A stretch of DNA of 42,373 bases from DASQQQ01 sp036390995. GTDB taxonomy: Bacteria > Actinomycetota > UBA4738 > HRBIN12. Made by a program: the position numbers and the translations under genes. Positions 14,838 to 23,334 of the stretch are shown one piece after another. Each line of letters starts with the position of its first letter. The stretch's first letter is position 1. Location: NCBI GenBank assembly GCA_036390995.1, contig DASWAT010000067.1:1-42373 (forward strand). The letters run 5' to 3'. Below the pieces are notes generated by a model. It searched no databases. It had not been told where the DNA came from and saw only the letters and a program-made list of their open reading frames with translations.

Positions 14838-15866
14838 ATGGGCCTGTACCGGGCGGTCGCCAAGCCGGCCTTCTTCGCCCTCCCCCCGGAGGCCGCCCAC
14901 GGCCTTGCGAACCTCCTCCTCGGCCTTCCGCTCCCCTGGGCAGCGATCGGCGGGGCGGCCTCCGATCCCGCGGTGCAGATCGATCTGGCCGGGATCTCGC
15001 TCCAGAACCCGATCGGTCTTGCCGCGGGCTTCGACAAGACCTGCCGGCACCTCGACGCCCTCGGGCGCCTGGGGTTCGGGTACGTCGTCGGCGGGACGAT
15101 CACCCGGCTCCCCCGGCGGGGGAACCCGAAGCCGCGGATCGCGCGGTATCGTCGGCGGCGGTCGATGGCGAACTCCATGGGGCTGCCGAACCCCGGCGCC
15201 GACGCGGCCGCCCGCAACCTGGCCGGGTCTCGCCGCACGACCCCACGGGTGGTGAGCATCGCCGACCAGGACACGCCCGACGTGCTGGCGACGCACGACC
15301 TGCTCGAGCCGCACGTGGACGCCGTCGAGCTGAACGCCAGCTGTCCGAACGTCTCCTGGGGGCGGGATCGCGACAACGAGGCCCACCTGGCCGAGCTCCT
15401 CCGCGCGCTCGGGGCCCGGCGCGCGAAGCCGCTGTTCGTGAAGCTGCCGCCGTTCCGCACCGACGTGGAGCGTCAGGTCGTGCTCGCGCTCGCGGGTATC
15501 GCCCAGGAGGGCGGAGCGGACGCGCTCACCTGCTCGAACACGTACCCGGTACGCGAAAGGCGGCTGGCCGTGGGGAGCGGCGGGCTCTCCGGCCGGGATG
15601 TCTTTCCCGACACCGTGCGGATCGTGGCCGAGATGCGACGGACGACCGGAGCAGCGCTCCCCCTGAACGCATGCGGCGGCGTCTCCACGTCCGCCGACGC
15701 CCTGGCCTGCATCGAAGCAGGAGCCACCACGGTCCAGATCTACACCGGCCTGGTCTACGAGGGACCCCGGATCGTGGGTTCCCTCACGAGGGGGCTGTCC
15801 GCCGCCCTCGAGGAGCGCATGATCAGCCTGCCGTCCCTGGTCGGGCTGGCCCAGGCGGAGGCGTAG
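14838..15866 (+). CDS. pyrD: Dihydroorotate dehydrogenase
   Basis: A 342-residue FMN enzyme that oxidises dihydroorotate to orotate. The N-terminus (LYRAVAKPAFFALPPEAAHGLANLLL) resembles the membrane-associated helices of class 2, quinone-dependent enzymes, and the barrel begins NPIGLAAGFDKTCRHLDAL, also class 2-like. In the active-site loop, however, the residue that is Ser in class 2 (NVSSPN) is Cys169 in ELNASCPN, as in class 1 enzymes. FVKLPPF carries the FMN-binding lysine, and VQIYTGLVYEGP the phosphate site. Electron acceptor therefore uncertain, though quinone is more likely. Divergent from pyrE. Confidence 0.9.
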   Translation: MGLYRAVAKPAFFALPPEAAHGLANLLLGLPLPWAAIGGAASDPAVQIDLAGISLQNPIGLAAGFDKTCRHLDALGRLGFGYVVGGTITRLPRRGNPKPRIARYRRRRSMANSMGLPNPGADAAARNLAGSRRTTPRVVSIADQDTPDVLATHDLLEPHVDAVELNASCPNVSWGRDRDNEAHLAELLRALGARRAKPLFVKLPPFRTDVERQVVLALAGIAQEGGADALTCSNTYPVRERRLAVGSGGLSGRDVFPDTVRIVAEMRRTTGAALPLNACGGVSTSADALACIEAGATTVQIYTGLVYEGPRIVGSLTRGLSAALEERMISLPSLVGLAQAEA

Positions 15867-15944
15867 GGTTCGCCGTCTCGGTGTCTTGCCGCGGGCGGGC
15901 CGCCCGTTCAAGATGCATCATCCCGAACACATGCCGGAGGTGGG

Positions 15945-17066
15945 TTGACGCAGCAGGTGGAAAGGAGCGACGTCCGGACCCCGGTCGCCGCGGGAACGGC
16001 GGTGCGGCTCGACGGCGTCACGAAGCGGTTCGGCGACGTCGTGGCTGTCGACGGCATCGACCTCGAGGTGCTCGAGGGGGAGTTTTTCTCGATGCTCGGC
16101 CCCTCCGGCTCGGGCAAGACCACATCCCTGCGGATGATCGCCGGATTCGAGGCGCCCACGGCGGGGCGGGTCTTCCTGGGCGGCCGCGACGTGACGCGGA
16201 TGGCGCCGTACGAGCGCGACGTGAACACCGTCTTCCAGGATTACGCCCTCGTCCCGCACATGAGCGTCGAGGAGAACGTGGGGTACGGCCTTCGGGTGAA
16301 GAAGGTGCCGAGGGCCGAGCGCCTCGAGCGCGTCGCCGATGCCCTGCGGATGGTGCGGCTCGATGGCTTCGGCGCGCGGAGGCCGGCGCAGCTGTCCGGC
16401 GGCCAGCGGCAACGGGTGGCCCTCGCCAGGGCGCTCGTGAACCGTCCGAAGGTGCTCCTGCTCGACGAGCCGCTCGGCGCGCTCGACCTGAAGCTCCGCC
16501 AGGAGATGCAGATCGAGCTCAAGGAGATCCAGCAGCGCGTCGGGCTCACGTTCATCTACGTCACGCACGACCAGGAGGAAGCGCTCACGATGAGCGACCG
16601 CCTGGCCGTGTTCAGCCAGGGCAGGATCGAACAGATCGGAACACCCGCTGAGGTCTACGAGAACCCGTCCACCGGATTCGTGGCCGGGTTCGTCGGGACC
16701 TCGAACGTCCTCGACGGGGACACCGCGCGCACGGTCACCGGCTCACCCGCACCTTTCACGGTACGGCCGGAGAAGATCCACCTGACGGATCCGGGGAGCT
16801 CCGTGCGCGACGACGAGTGCACGGCCACGGGGCACGTTCGCGACGTCGTGTACATCGGCGCGCTCACGAAGTACTTCGTATCGCTGGACGTCGGCGGCGA
16901 GCTGGTGGTCTTCCAGCAGAACCTGACCACCTCGTCCATGGAGGCGCTCCAGGTGCGCGGCCGGGCCGTGCGCCTGATCTGGAACCGCGAGAACAATCGT
17001 CCGGTCGAGGGGGCCGGAGGGGCCGGGCCGTCGGACTCGAACGAGTCGCCCGACGGTCCCGAGTAA
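15945..17066 (+). CDS. potA: Spermidine/putrescine-type ABC importer, ATPase
   Basis: A 373-residue importer ATPase. Walker A is GPSGSGKTT, the signature LSGGQRQRVALARAL, Walker B VLLLDEPLGALD, and the switch region YVTHDQEEAL. A C-terminal TOBE-type beta domain (about residues 245-350) includes TVRPEKIHL, as in PotA and related importers. It powers uptake through the two permeases that follow after the binding protein. The start appears to be TTG at 15945, with GGAGG four bases upstream; GTG at 15957 is an alternative. The order ATPase, binding protein, permease, permease is a compact operon. Confidence 0.88.
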   Translation: MTQQVERSDVRTPVAAGTAVRLDGVTKRFGDVVAVDGIDLEVLEGEFFSMLGPSGSGKTTSLRMIAGFEAPTAGRVFLGGRDVTRMAPYERDVNTVFQDYALVPHMSVEENVGYGLRVKKVPRAERLERVADALRMVRLDGFGARRPAQLSGGQRQRVALARALVNRPKVLLLDEPLGALDLKLRQEMQIELKEIQQRVGLTFIYVTHDQEEALTMSDRLAVFSQGRIEQIGTPAEVYENPSTGFVAGFVGTSNVLDGDTARTVTGSPAPFTVRPEKIHLTDPGSSVRDDECTATGHVRDVVYIGALTKYFVSLDVGGELVVFQQNLTTSSMEALQVRGRAVRLIWNRENNRPVEGAGGAGPSDSNESPDGPE

Positions 17067-17081
17067 GGAGGGGGAAGGCGG

Positions 17082-18317
17082 ATGAGGAGACTGAGGGCGA
17101 CGCTCGTCCTCGCGGCCGCGCTGGCGCTCGTCGCCGCGGCCTGCGGGGGAGAGAGCGACACCAACGGCGGAGGAGGGGGTGGTGGTGCCAGCGGGAGCGA
17201 AGGACCCACCCTCGCCGCATACGACGCGAACGCGCAGGGCGAGGGAGCCCTCAGCCTCATCGCGTGGCCCTATTACGCCGAGAAGGGCATCGTGAAGCCC
17301 TTCGAGAAGGAGACCGGCTGCCAGGTGACGGTCAAGTACGGCAACACGTCAGACCAGATGGTCAACCTGATGCGCCAGCAGGGCGGGTCGCTCTACGACG
17401 GCGTCTCGGCCTCGGGCGACGCCACGTTGCGGCTGATCGCGAACCGCGACGTGGCCCCGGTCGACGTCGAGTCGTTCCCGGAGTACGGCAACGTGATGCC
17501 TTCGCTCCAGGCGCCTGCACACAACACCGTCGAAGGGGTCCACTACGGCGTCCCGTACGAGTGGGGACCGAACGTCTTGATGTACAACCCCGATGAGGTG
17601 AGTCCGGCGCCGACCAGCTGGGACATCGCCTTCGAGGCCGATTCCCCGTACGCGGGTAAGGTCACCGCATACGACAGTCCGATCTACATCGCGGACGGGG
17701 CGATGTACCTCAAGACGCACCAGCCGGACCTCGGGATCACGGACCCGTACGAGCTGACCCAGGACCAGTTCGACGCGGCGGTCGAGCTCCTCAAGCAGCA
17801 GTCCGGCTTGATCAGCAAGTACTGGGCGCTGTACACGGACGAGATCGACGGGTTCGAGTCCGGCGACATGGTCGTCGGCACCGCCTGGCCGGTGAACCAG
17901 AACCTGCTTCTGTCCGATGGCAAGGTGCCGGTCGAGTCCGTCACGCCCAGCGAGGGTGTCACTGGGTGGGCGGACACGTGGATGATGTCGTCTCACGCCC
18001 AGCATCCTGTCTGCATGATGAAGTGGATGGAATACACGCTCCGCGACAACGTGCAGTCGTTCACGGCGGTTGCGTTCGGCGCTACACCGTCCGTGACGAC
18101 GGCGTGCTCGCAGCTCCAGTCGGACCTGGCGGACGCGTACGGCAAGGACATCGCGAACACGATCTACCCCGTGTACCACTGCGGCGAGGACGACTACCTC
18201 AAGAGCATCTACCTGTGGAAGACGCCGCTTCCGGACTGCGGCGACGATCGGGGCCAGGTCTGCGTCGACTACTCGACGTGGACGACGGCCTGGACCGAGA
18301 TCCGAGGCGCCGGCTAG
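17082..18317 (+). CDS. Polyamine-type solute-binding lipoprotein
   Basis: A 411-residue extracytoplasmic binding protein of the PotD/PotF class. The signal peptide ends in the lipobox AAAC with Cys21 as the lipid attachment site, followed by a Gly/Ser-rich linker. The mature protein has the family pattern WPYYAEKGIVKPFEKETGCQV, then the hinge and PYEWGPNVLMYN, and TAWPVNQNLL. A spermidine, putrescine or related cationic ligand is likely but not proven. The gene is preceded by a long purine-rich ribosome site and followed by a strong hairpin that may set its dose above the permeases. Confidence 0.85.
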   Translation: MRRLRATLVLAAALALVAAACGGESDTNGGGGGGGASGSEGPTLAAYDANAQGEGALSLIAWPYYAEKGIVKPFEKETGCQVTVKYGNTSDQMVNLMRQQGGSLYDGVSASGDATLRLIANRDVAPVDVESFPEYGNVMPSLQAPAHNTVEGVHYGVPYEWGPNVLMYNPDEVSPAPTSWDIAFEADSPYAGKVTAYDSPIYIADGAMYLKTHQPDLGITDPYELTQDQFDAAVELLKQQSGLISKYWALYTDEIDGFESGDMVVGTAWPVNQNLLLSDGKVPVESVTPSEGVTGWADTWMMSSHAQHPVCMMKWMEYTLRDNVQSFTAVAFGATPSVTTACSQLQSDLADAYGKDIANTIYPVYHCGEDDYLKSIYLWKTPLPDCGDDRGQVCVDYSTWTTAWTEIRGAG

Positions 18318-18332
18318 GCCGGCTGTGAAGGC

Positions 18333-18360
18333 GGAGGGGGCCCGGCGTCGGGCCCCCTCC
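18333..18360 (+). terminator. Strong intergenic hairpin, attenuator or mRNA stabiliser
   Basis: A perfect 12-bp GC-rich stem (18333-18344 and 18349-18360) closes a GCGT loop between the binding-protein stop and the first permease. No U-tract follows, so it is not a standard intrinsic terminator. Similar hairpins downstream of binding-protein genes protect the upstream message from 3' decay. Confidence 0.6.
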
Positions 18361-18369
18361 GAGCCCTCG

Positions 18370-19281
18370 ATGGCGACCGTGACCACCGCGCCCGCAACCG
18401 GTTCCGGGCCGCCGAGCACGCTCCGGCGGATCTCGGCGGCGTTGTTCCGTCATCCGCGGGCCAAGCTCGCGCTGATGCTCACGCCGCCGCTCGGCTGGCT
18501 GGTTGTCGTCTACCTGATCTCGCTCGCCCTGCTGCTCATCTCGTCGTTCTGGCGGCTGAACGTCCTCACGTCGCAGATCGAGCACGTCTGGGGCCTCCAG
18601 AACTACAGGACGCTCGTACGGCAGTCGGTCTATCGCACGATCGCGCTCCGGACCGCCGGGATGGCGGCGGCCGTGACGATCACGGATCTCGTCCTCGCGT
18701 TCCCGATCTCGTACTACCTGGCCCGGATCGCGACCCGCCGGATGCGCGCGATCCTCACGCTCGCGATCGTGCTGCCGCTGTGGTCCAACTACCTGGTCCG
18801 GATGTTCTCGTGGAAGATCGTGACGGCCGGCGGCGGTCCGCTCGAGTCGCTGCTCGCGCTGTTCGGGATCCACAAGAACCTCGCGTTCAGCAACTGGGCC
18901 GTGTGGCTGACGTTCTGCTACCTGTGGCTCCCGTTCGCGATCCTGCCGGTGTACGCTGCCTTCGAGCGCGTGCCAGGCTCACTGCTCGAGGCGTCCAGCG
19001 ATCTCGGAGGCAGGGGTTGGGTCACGTTCCGGCGCGTGGTCGTACCGCTGGTGCTCCCCGGCATGGCGGCCGCGTCGATCTTCACGTTCTCGCTCACGCT
19101 CGGTGACTACATCACGCCGAACACCGTCGGGAAGGCGTACTTCATCGGCAACACGATCGAGCAGTACGTCGGTACGGCGAACAACCTGCCGCTCGCAGCG
19201 GCGTTCGCCATGGTCCCCGTCGTCATCATGGCGATCTATCTGTTGATCATGAAGCGGCTCGGCGCCTTCGAGGCGCTCTGA
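18370..19281 (+). CDS. potB: ABC importer permease, PotB-like
   Basis: A 303-residue membrane permease with about six helices. The ATPase-coupling EAA loop reads EASSDLGGRGWVTFRRVVVPLVLPG. Helices include LGWLVVVYLISLALLLIS and the C-terminal VPVVIMAIYLLIM. I place the start at ATG 18370 because the longer GTG form (18325) would run through the hairpin as coding sequence; the ribosome site is weak. It pairs with the next permease to form the channel of the importer driven by PotA. Confidence 0.87.
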   Translation: MATVTTAPATGSGPPSTLRRISAALFRHPRAKLALMLTPPLGWLVVVYLISLALLLISSFWRLNVLTSQIEHVWGLQNYRTLVRQSVYRTIALRTAGMAAAVTITDLVLAFPISYYLARIATRRMRAILTLAIVLPLWSNYLVRMFSWKIVTAGGGPLESLLALFGIHKNLAFSNWAVWLTFCYLWLPFAILPVYAAFERVPGSLLEASSDLGGRGWVTFRRVVVPLVLPGMAAASIFTFSLTLGDYITPNTVGKAYFIGNTIEQYVGTANNLPLAAAFAMVPVVIMAIYLLIMKRLGAFEAL

Positions 19282-19290
19282 GGGGGAGCG

Positions 19291-20154
19291 GTGGAGAGCA
19301 GGTTCGCGCGGCTCGCAGTCAAGGCCGGGACGGTCGTCACACTCGGCTTCCTGTACGCGCCCCTCGTGATCCTGGGGCTCTACGCGTTCAACAAGAGCTT
19401 CGCCCGTGCGTGGCCGCCCGACCTGTGGACGCTCAAGTGGTTCCGGGTGGCGTGGAACGATCCCGACATCCGTCCTGCGATCGCCGGCTCGCTCCAGGCG
19501 GCTATCGGTGCGACGGTCGTCGCGCTGTTGCTTGGCTCATCGGCGGCGTTCGCGGTCCACCGCTTCCGGTTCTTCGGGCGCGAGACGATCTCGTTCGCGT
19601 TGGTGTTGCCGATCGCGCTCCCCGGCATCGTGACTGCGCTCGCGCTGTCGTCGGCCATCAACATCGGCCACGGCGCGTTCGGCCTCACGTTTTCGGTGTG
19701 GACGATCATCATCGGTCACGCGACGTTCTGTATCGTCGTCGTGTTCAACAACGTGATCGCCCGGCTCCGGCGAACACCCACCTCGCTCGTCGAGGCGTCG
19801 ATGGACCTCGGCGCCGACGGCTGGCAGACGTTCCGCTTCGTCACGCTGCCCGCTCTTCGGACCGCGCTCGTGGCCGGCGCCCTGCTGGCGTTCGGGCTGT
19901 CCTTCGACGAGATCGTCGTGACCAACTTCACGGCCGGCGCGAAGCTGACGCTGCCCATCTGGATCTACAACCACATCCGGACCCCGACGGCGCAGCCGAT
20001 CGTGAACGCGGTCGCGCTCGTCCTGATGTTCGTGTCGATCGTGCCCGTGTACTTCGCTCAGCGGCTGGCCGGTGGGGCACGGGCGGTCGGCGCGACGGCG
20101 GGCGGCGACGTCGCGACCGCGGTGGCGCCGCTCGAGGAAGCCGGCCCGGGCTAG
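19291..20154 (+). CDS. potC: ABC importer permease, PotC-like
   Basis: A 287-residue permease with six predicted helices. LYAPLVILGLYAFNKSF near the start is typical of PotC, and the coupling loop is EASMDLGADGWQTFRFVTLPAL. FSFDEIVVTNFTAG-like sequence (LSFDEIVVTNF) is another PotC landmark. It starts with GTG at 19291, ten bases after the previous stop, with AGGGGGAG upstream. A short Gly/Ala-rich tail ends the protein. It is the last gene of the importer operon and converges on the proteasome-activator gene with six bases between stops. Confidence 0.88.
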   Translation: MESRFARLAVKAGTVVTLGFLYAPLVILGLYAFNKSFARAWPPDLWTLKWFRVAWNDPDIRPAIAGSLQAAIGATVVALLLGSSAAFAVHRFRFFGRETISFALVLPIALPGIVTALALSSAINIGHGAFGLTFSVWTIIIGHATFCIVVVFNNVIARLRRTPTSLVEASMDLGADGWQTFRFVTLPALRTALVAGALLAFGLSFDEIVVTNFTAGAKLTLPIWIYNHIRTPTAQPIVNAVALVLMFVSIVPVYFAQRLAGGARAVGATAGGDVATAVAPLEEAGPG

Positions 20155-20160
20155 GGACGG

Positions 20161-20661
20161 CTAGAGGTACTGGCCGGGGCCTGCCGGCGGGACCTGCTCC
20201 GGCTGGCCCGAGGGCAATCCGCGGCGGCGGATCTCCTCGAACTGGGCGCGGGCGGCGGCCTGCTGCGCGAACAGGGCGGCCTGGATGCCGTGGAACAGCC
20301 CCTCGAGCCATCCGACCAGCTGCGCCTGGGCGACCCGGATCTCGGCCTCCGTGGGCACTCCTTCCATCGGTGGCGCGAGCATGGCGAGCTCCTCCTGGAG
20401 GTCGGGGGAGAGCACCTCCTTCAGCTCGCCCACGGAACGATCGTAGATATCACGCAGGCGGATCCGGCCGGGCTCGTCCAACGACGCCGCCCGCGTCTCC
20501 TCCAGCAGCTCGCGAACCATGCTGGCGATGCGCAGCAGCTTCGCGGGCTGGGTGATCGACTCCTGCTGGCCTTCCTGCCCGGGCTCGTGGTCCGGCTGCG
20601 CGGGCACGCCGGGGACCTCGGGACGCAAGCGCGGCTCCTGCGGCGGCTGGTTCGGGTCCAT
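20161..20661 (-). CDS. bpa: Bacterial proteasome activator (Bpa/PafE)
   Basis: A 166-residue ATP-independent activator of the 20S proteasome. The core carries PAKLLRIASMVRELLEETRAA, RLRDIYDRSVGELKEVL and the strongly conserved AQAQLVGWLEGLFHGIQAALFAQQ, matching mycobacterial Bpa. The last residues GQYL are the docking motif that inserts into proteasome alpha-ring pockets and opens the gate. In the family, twelve subunits form a ring. No proteasome genes are in the window, but Bpa implies them. ATG 20661 is preferred over GTG 20667 because a TAACGT hexamer leaves 6 nt. The N-terminal 30 residues are Pro/Glu-rich. Confidence 0.9.
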   Translation of the reverse strand: MDPNQPPQEPRLRPEVPGVPAQPDHEPGQEGQQESITQPAKLLRIASMVRELLEETRAASLDEPGRIRLRDIYDRSVGELKEVLSPDLQEELAMLAPPMEGVPTEAEIRVAQAQLVGWLEGLFHGIQAALFAQQAAARAQFEEIRRRGLPSGQPEQVPPAGPGQYL

Positions 20662-20667
20662 GCTCAC

Positions 20668-20673
20668 ACGTTA
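20668..20673 (-). promoter_or_regulatory. Extended -10 TGC-TAACGT for bpa
   Basis: On the minus strand an extended -10 (TGC then TAACGT) is followed by 6 nt and the ATG at 20661, consistent with a leaderless transcript. Confidence 0.5.
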
Positions 20674-20701
20674 GCAGTCGGGGTGGCCGAGACGGGTGGC
20701 A

Positions 20702-22045
20702 TCATCCGTTCCCCAGGCGATCGAACATCAGGGCCTCCGCAAGCGCCGCGTTCTCCAGCTCGTTCAGAGCCACGCTCTCGTTCACGGAGTGCGGGTTCGA
20801 GACCTCGTCGGAGGCGCCGAACATCAGCACGCTGATACCGGGGAACGTCCGAGCCAGCAGCGGGACCAGCGGGATCGATCCGCCCGAGCCCATATCGACG
20901 GTCTCCCGTCCCCACGCTTCGGCCAGGGCCTCGCGAGCGGCGCGGTAGGCCGGACCCTCTGCATCCACGGCGAACCCCTGGCCCTCACCACCCCTCTCGA
21001 TGTGGACCTCGACCCCCCAGGGGGCGTTGGCCTCGAGGTGGGCCGCCAGCGCGTCGAGCGCCTTCGCCGGATCGTCGGTGGGCGCCAGACGCAGGCTCAC
21101 CTTCGCCCGGGCCACAGGCACGAGCTGGTTCGAGGCCTCGCGGACGCGGGGCGCGTCGATGCCGAGCACCGAGACGGCCGGCTTCGTCCACAGACGCTCC
21201 GCCACCGTGCCCTCTCCGATCCACTCCACCCCGGGACGGACGCCGGCCTCTGCCCGGAATCCGTCCTGCGGGTACTCCATGCCCACCCAGGGACCCGAGA
21301 ACAGGCCACGAACGGCTACGTTCCCTCGTTCGTCGTGCAGCGTGGACAGCATCCGGCAGAGAGAGGTGAGCGCATCGGGGATGGGACCGCCGTAGGCACC
21401 GCTGTGCATGGCCTGGTTCAACACGCGGACCTCGACGCGGCAATCCACCACTCCCCGAAGGGTGGTGGTGAGCGTGGGGACGCCCCGCCGCCAGTTGCCG
21501 GAGTCGGCCACGACGGCGACGTCCGCCTGGACCAGATCCCGGTTCGTCTCGATGAGGAACGGGAGGTGCTCGGTCCCGGCCTCCTCCTCGCCCTCGATCA
21601 GGACCTTCACCCCAACCGGCGGACGGCCCTCGAACGCGGCGATGGCCGCCGCGTGCAGCACCACGCCACACTTGTCGTCGGAAGTCCCGCGCCCATACAT
21701 GCGACCGCCCTTCACGACCGGCTCGAACGGGGGCGTGTCCCACTCCTCGACCGGACCCTCGGGTTGAACGTCGTAGTGCGCGTAGAGCAGCACCGTGGGA
21801 GCGCCGTCGGGCGCAGGAAGCTCGCCGGATACGGCCGGATGGTTCACGCCGTCGGGGAGCTCGATCAGGCGGACCCCCGAGAGGCCGCCCGCCTCCAGGA
21901 TCTCGGCCGTGGTCTCGGCCGCGAGCCTGACTGGGCCGTCCTCGTAGCCGGGGAACGCGATCGATGGGATGCGCACCAGGCGCTCGAGGTCGTCCTGGAC
22001 CCGGGGCATGAGGTCCGCGATGCGCTGTCGAAGGTCGTGAGTCAT
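20702..22045 (-). CDS. M20 family metallopeptidase (dipeptidase-like)
   Basis: A 447-residue zinc aminoacylase/dipeptidase of the M20 clan, probably cytoplasmic. The metal and catalytic residues lie in LLYAHYDVQPEG (His and Asp), GRGTSDDKCGV (bridging Asp), IEGEEEAGTEHLP (general base and ligand Glu), VADSGNW (ligand Asp) and, near the C-terminus, SNPHSVNES (ligand His). The dimerisation lid between about 210 and 330 is present. The substrate is probably a dipeptide or an N-acyl amino acid. ATG at 22045 follows a GAAGAGGGA ribosome site. Divergent from the OsmC gene with 151 bases between. Confidence 0.88.
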   Translation of the reverse strand: MTHDLRQRIADLMPRVQDDLERLVRIPSIAFPGYEDGPVRLAAETTAEILEAGGLSGVRLIELPDGVNHPAVSGELPAPDGAPTVLLYAHYDVQPEGPVEEWDTPPFEPVVKGGRMYGRGTSDDKCGVVLHAAAIAAFEGRPPVGVKVLIEGEEEAGTEHLPFLIETNRDLVQADVAVVADSGNWRRGVPTLTTTLRGVVDCRVEVRVLNQAMHSGAYGGPIPDALTSLCRMLSTLHDERGNVAVRGLFSGPWVGMEYPQDGFRAEAGVRPGVEWIGEGTVAERLWTKPAVSVLGIDAPRVREASNQLVPVARAKVSLRLAPTDDPAKALDALAAHLEANAPWGVEVHIERGGEGQGFAVDAEGPAYRAAREALAEAWGRETVDMGSGGSIPLVPLLARTFPGISVLMFGASDEVSNPHSVNESVALNELENAALAEALMFDRLGNG

Positions 22046-22086
22046 GTCTGGTCCCTCTTCCGTCGCGACGTGTCGGTCGGTCGCGA

Positions 22087-22092
22087 ACGATA
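22087..22092 (-). promoter_or_regulatory. Possible -10 TATCGT for M20 peptidase gene
   Basis: TATCGT on the minus strand lies 41 nt before the ATG, leaving a leader of about 35 nt with the GAAGAGGGA ribosome site. No clear -35. The rest of 22046-22196 holds a 6-bp inverted repeat at 22154-22171 near the OsmC gene. Confidence 0.3.
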
Positions 22093-22196
22093 TCGCACCG
22101 GACCGTTCGTGCCCCAGGCGACGGGCCGTTCGTCCCTCTCGTCGGTTCTCGTCCTCGCCCAACCTGGCGAGAGAGACGAGGAAGAAGGAGCGGGAC

Positions 22197-22610
22197 GTGA
22201 GCGACATCGGGGTGCTGTACGAGGGGGGTGACCGTCTCCGGGTTCGGATCCGCGGGCACGAGCTCGTCGCGGATCAACCGGTTGCGGACGGTGGCGAGGA
22301 CGTGGGCCCCTCTCCGACCGAGCTCTTCGTGGCGAGCCTGGCGGCCTGCATCGGCTTCTACGCCGAACGCTACCTGCGGCGCCACTCGCTTCCCGTCGAA
22401 GGGCTCGCGGTGGAGTGCGACTTCGCGTTCGCGAAGGACCGACCAGCTCGGGTGGGCTCGGCGGATCTCCGGCTGGTCCTACCGGCGGGGTTCCCCGAGG
22501 AACGGCAGGCCGGGCTGCTCGCGGTGGTGGAGCACTGCACCGTCCACAACTCCATCCGCCAGGCGCCGGAGATCTCGATCAGCCTCCGCGCCGAGCAGCC
22601 CGTCCCTTGA
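22197..22610 (+). CDS. OsmC/Ohr family protein
   Basis: A 137-residue thiol peroxidase-fold protein. The two redox cysteines are in AACIGFYAERYL and VEHCTVHNSI, the OsmC arrangement, and the beta-rich N-terminus (GDRLRVRIRGHELVADQP) fits the dimer fold. Members reduce organic hydroperoxides or protect against osmotic and oxidative stress. The start is GTG at 22197 with AAGGAG seven bases upstream. It converges on pdxH with 17 bases between stops. Confidence 0.82.
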   Translation: MSDIGVLYEGGDRLRVRIRGHELVADQPVADGGEDVGPSPTELFVASLAACIGFYAERYLRRHSLPVEGLAVECDFAFAKDRPARVGSADLRLVLPAGFPEERQAGLLAVVEHCTVHNSIRQAPEISISLRAEQPVP

Positions 22611-22627
22611 GCTGCTCTCTCCAGGCG

Positions 22628-23248
22628 CTACGGGTACAGGCGCTCGATCTTCCAGCCGCCGGCAGCCCGCGTGTATCGGAAGCGGTCGTGCAACCGGAAC
22701 CGCCGGCCCTTCCAGAACTCGACCGTCTCCGGCTTCAGGCGGAACCCACCCCAGTGCTCGGGAAGGGGGATCTCGTCGCCGGGGAAGCGGGCCTCCATCT
22801 CCCGGTACCGCTCGTCGAGCACCTCCCGCGAGGGCACGACCTCGCTCTGCCGGGACGCCCAGGCGCCCAGGCGCGCCTCGCGCGGACGGGTTCGGAAGTA
22901 GGCCTCGGACTCCTCGGTCGAGACCCGTTCGATCGTCCCTGTGACGCCGACCTGGCGCTCGAGCTCCCGCCACAGGAACACCGCCGCGCCGCTCGGGTTC
23001 TCACCGATCTGCCGGCCCTTGCGGCTCGCGTAGTTCGTGTAGAAGGCGAACCCGTGATCGTCGAGCCCGCGCATCAGGACGTGGCGGACGGAGGGCCGTC
23101 CCTCGGCGTCGGCGGTGGCGAGGGCCATGGCTTCGGGGTAGCGGATGCCGGCGGATCTCGCGTCCTCGAACCAGCGACGGAACTGCGCGATCGGATCCGG
23201 ATCCAGATCGCGCTCGGTCAGTGCCTCGTCGTCGGGAAGCTCGGTCAC
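22628..23248 (-). CDS. pdxH: Pyridoxamine 5'-phosphate oxidase
   Basis: A 206-residue FMN enzyme that oxidises pyridoxine or pyridoxamine phosphate to pyridoxal phosphate. Landmarks are DPIAQFRRWFEDA, RPSVRHVLMRGLDDHGFAFYTNYASRKGRQ, then LERQVGVTGTIERV and the C-terminal RFRLHDRFRYTR and WKIERLYP, the family's closing motif. It must start at GTG 23248: the only in-frame start after the tRNA and before conserved residues. That GTG lies four bases after the tRNA-Arg 3' end, with no ribosome site or promoter of its own, so the message is probably released by tRNA processing. Confidence 0.9.
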   Translation of the reverse strand: MTELPDDEALTERDLDPDPIAQFRRWFEDARSAGIRYPEAMALATADAEGRPSVRHVLMRGLDDHGFAFYTNYASRKGRQIGENPSGAAVFLWRELERQVGVTGTIERVSTEESEAYFRTRPREARLGAWASRQSEVVPSREVLDERYREMEARFPGDEIPLPEHWGGFRLKPETVEFWKGRRFRLHDRFRYTRAAGGWKIERLYP

Positions 23249-23252
23249 CCGG

Positions 23253-23324
<72 letters not shown>

Positions 23325-23334
23325 GCTCAGGGTG

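Noticed and set aside
15892..15906. Small hairpin CGGGC-5-GCCCG before the importer operon
   Set aside because: Five base pairs in very GC-rich sequence with no U-tract; expected by chance.
22154..22171. Inverted repeat CTCGCC-6-GGCGAG before the OsmC gene
   Set aside because: Short, GC-rich and without a regulator nearby; too weak to call an operator.
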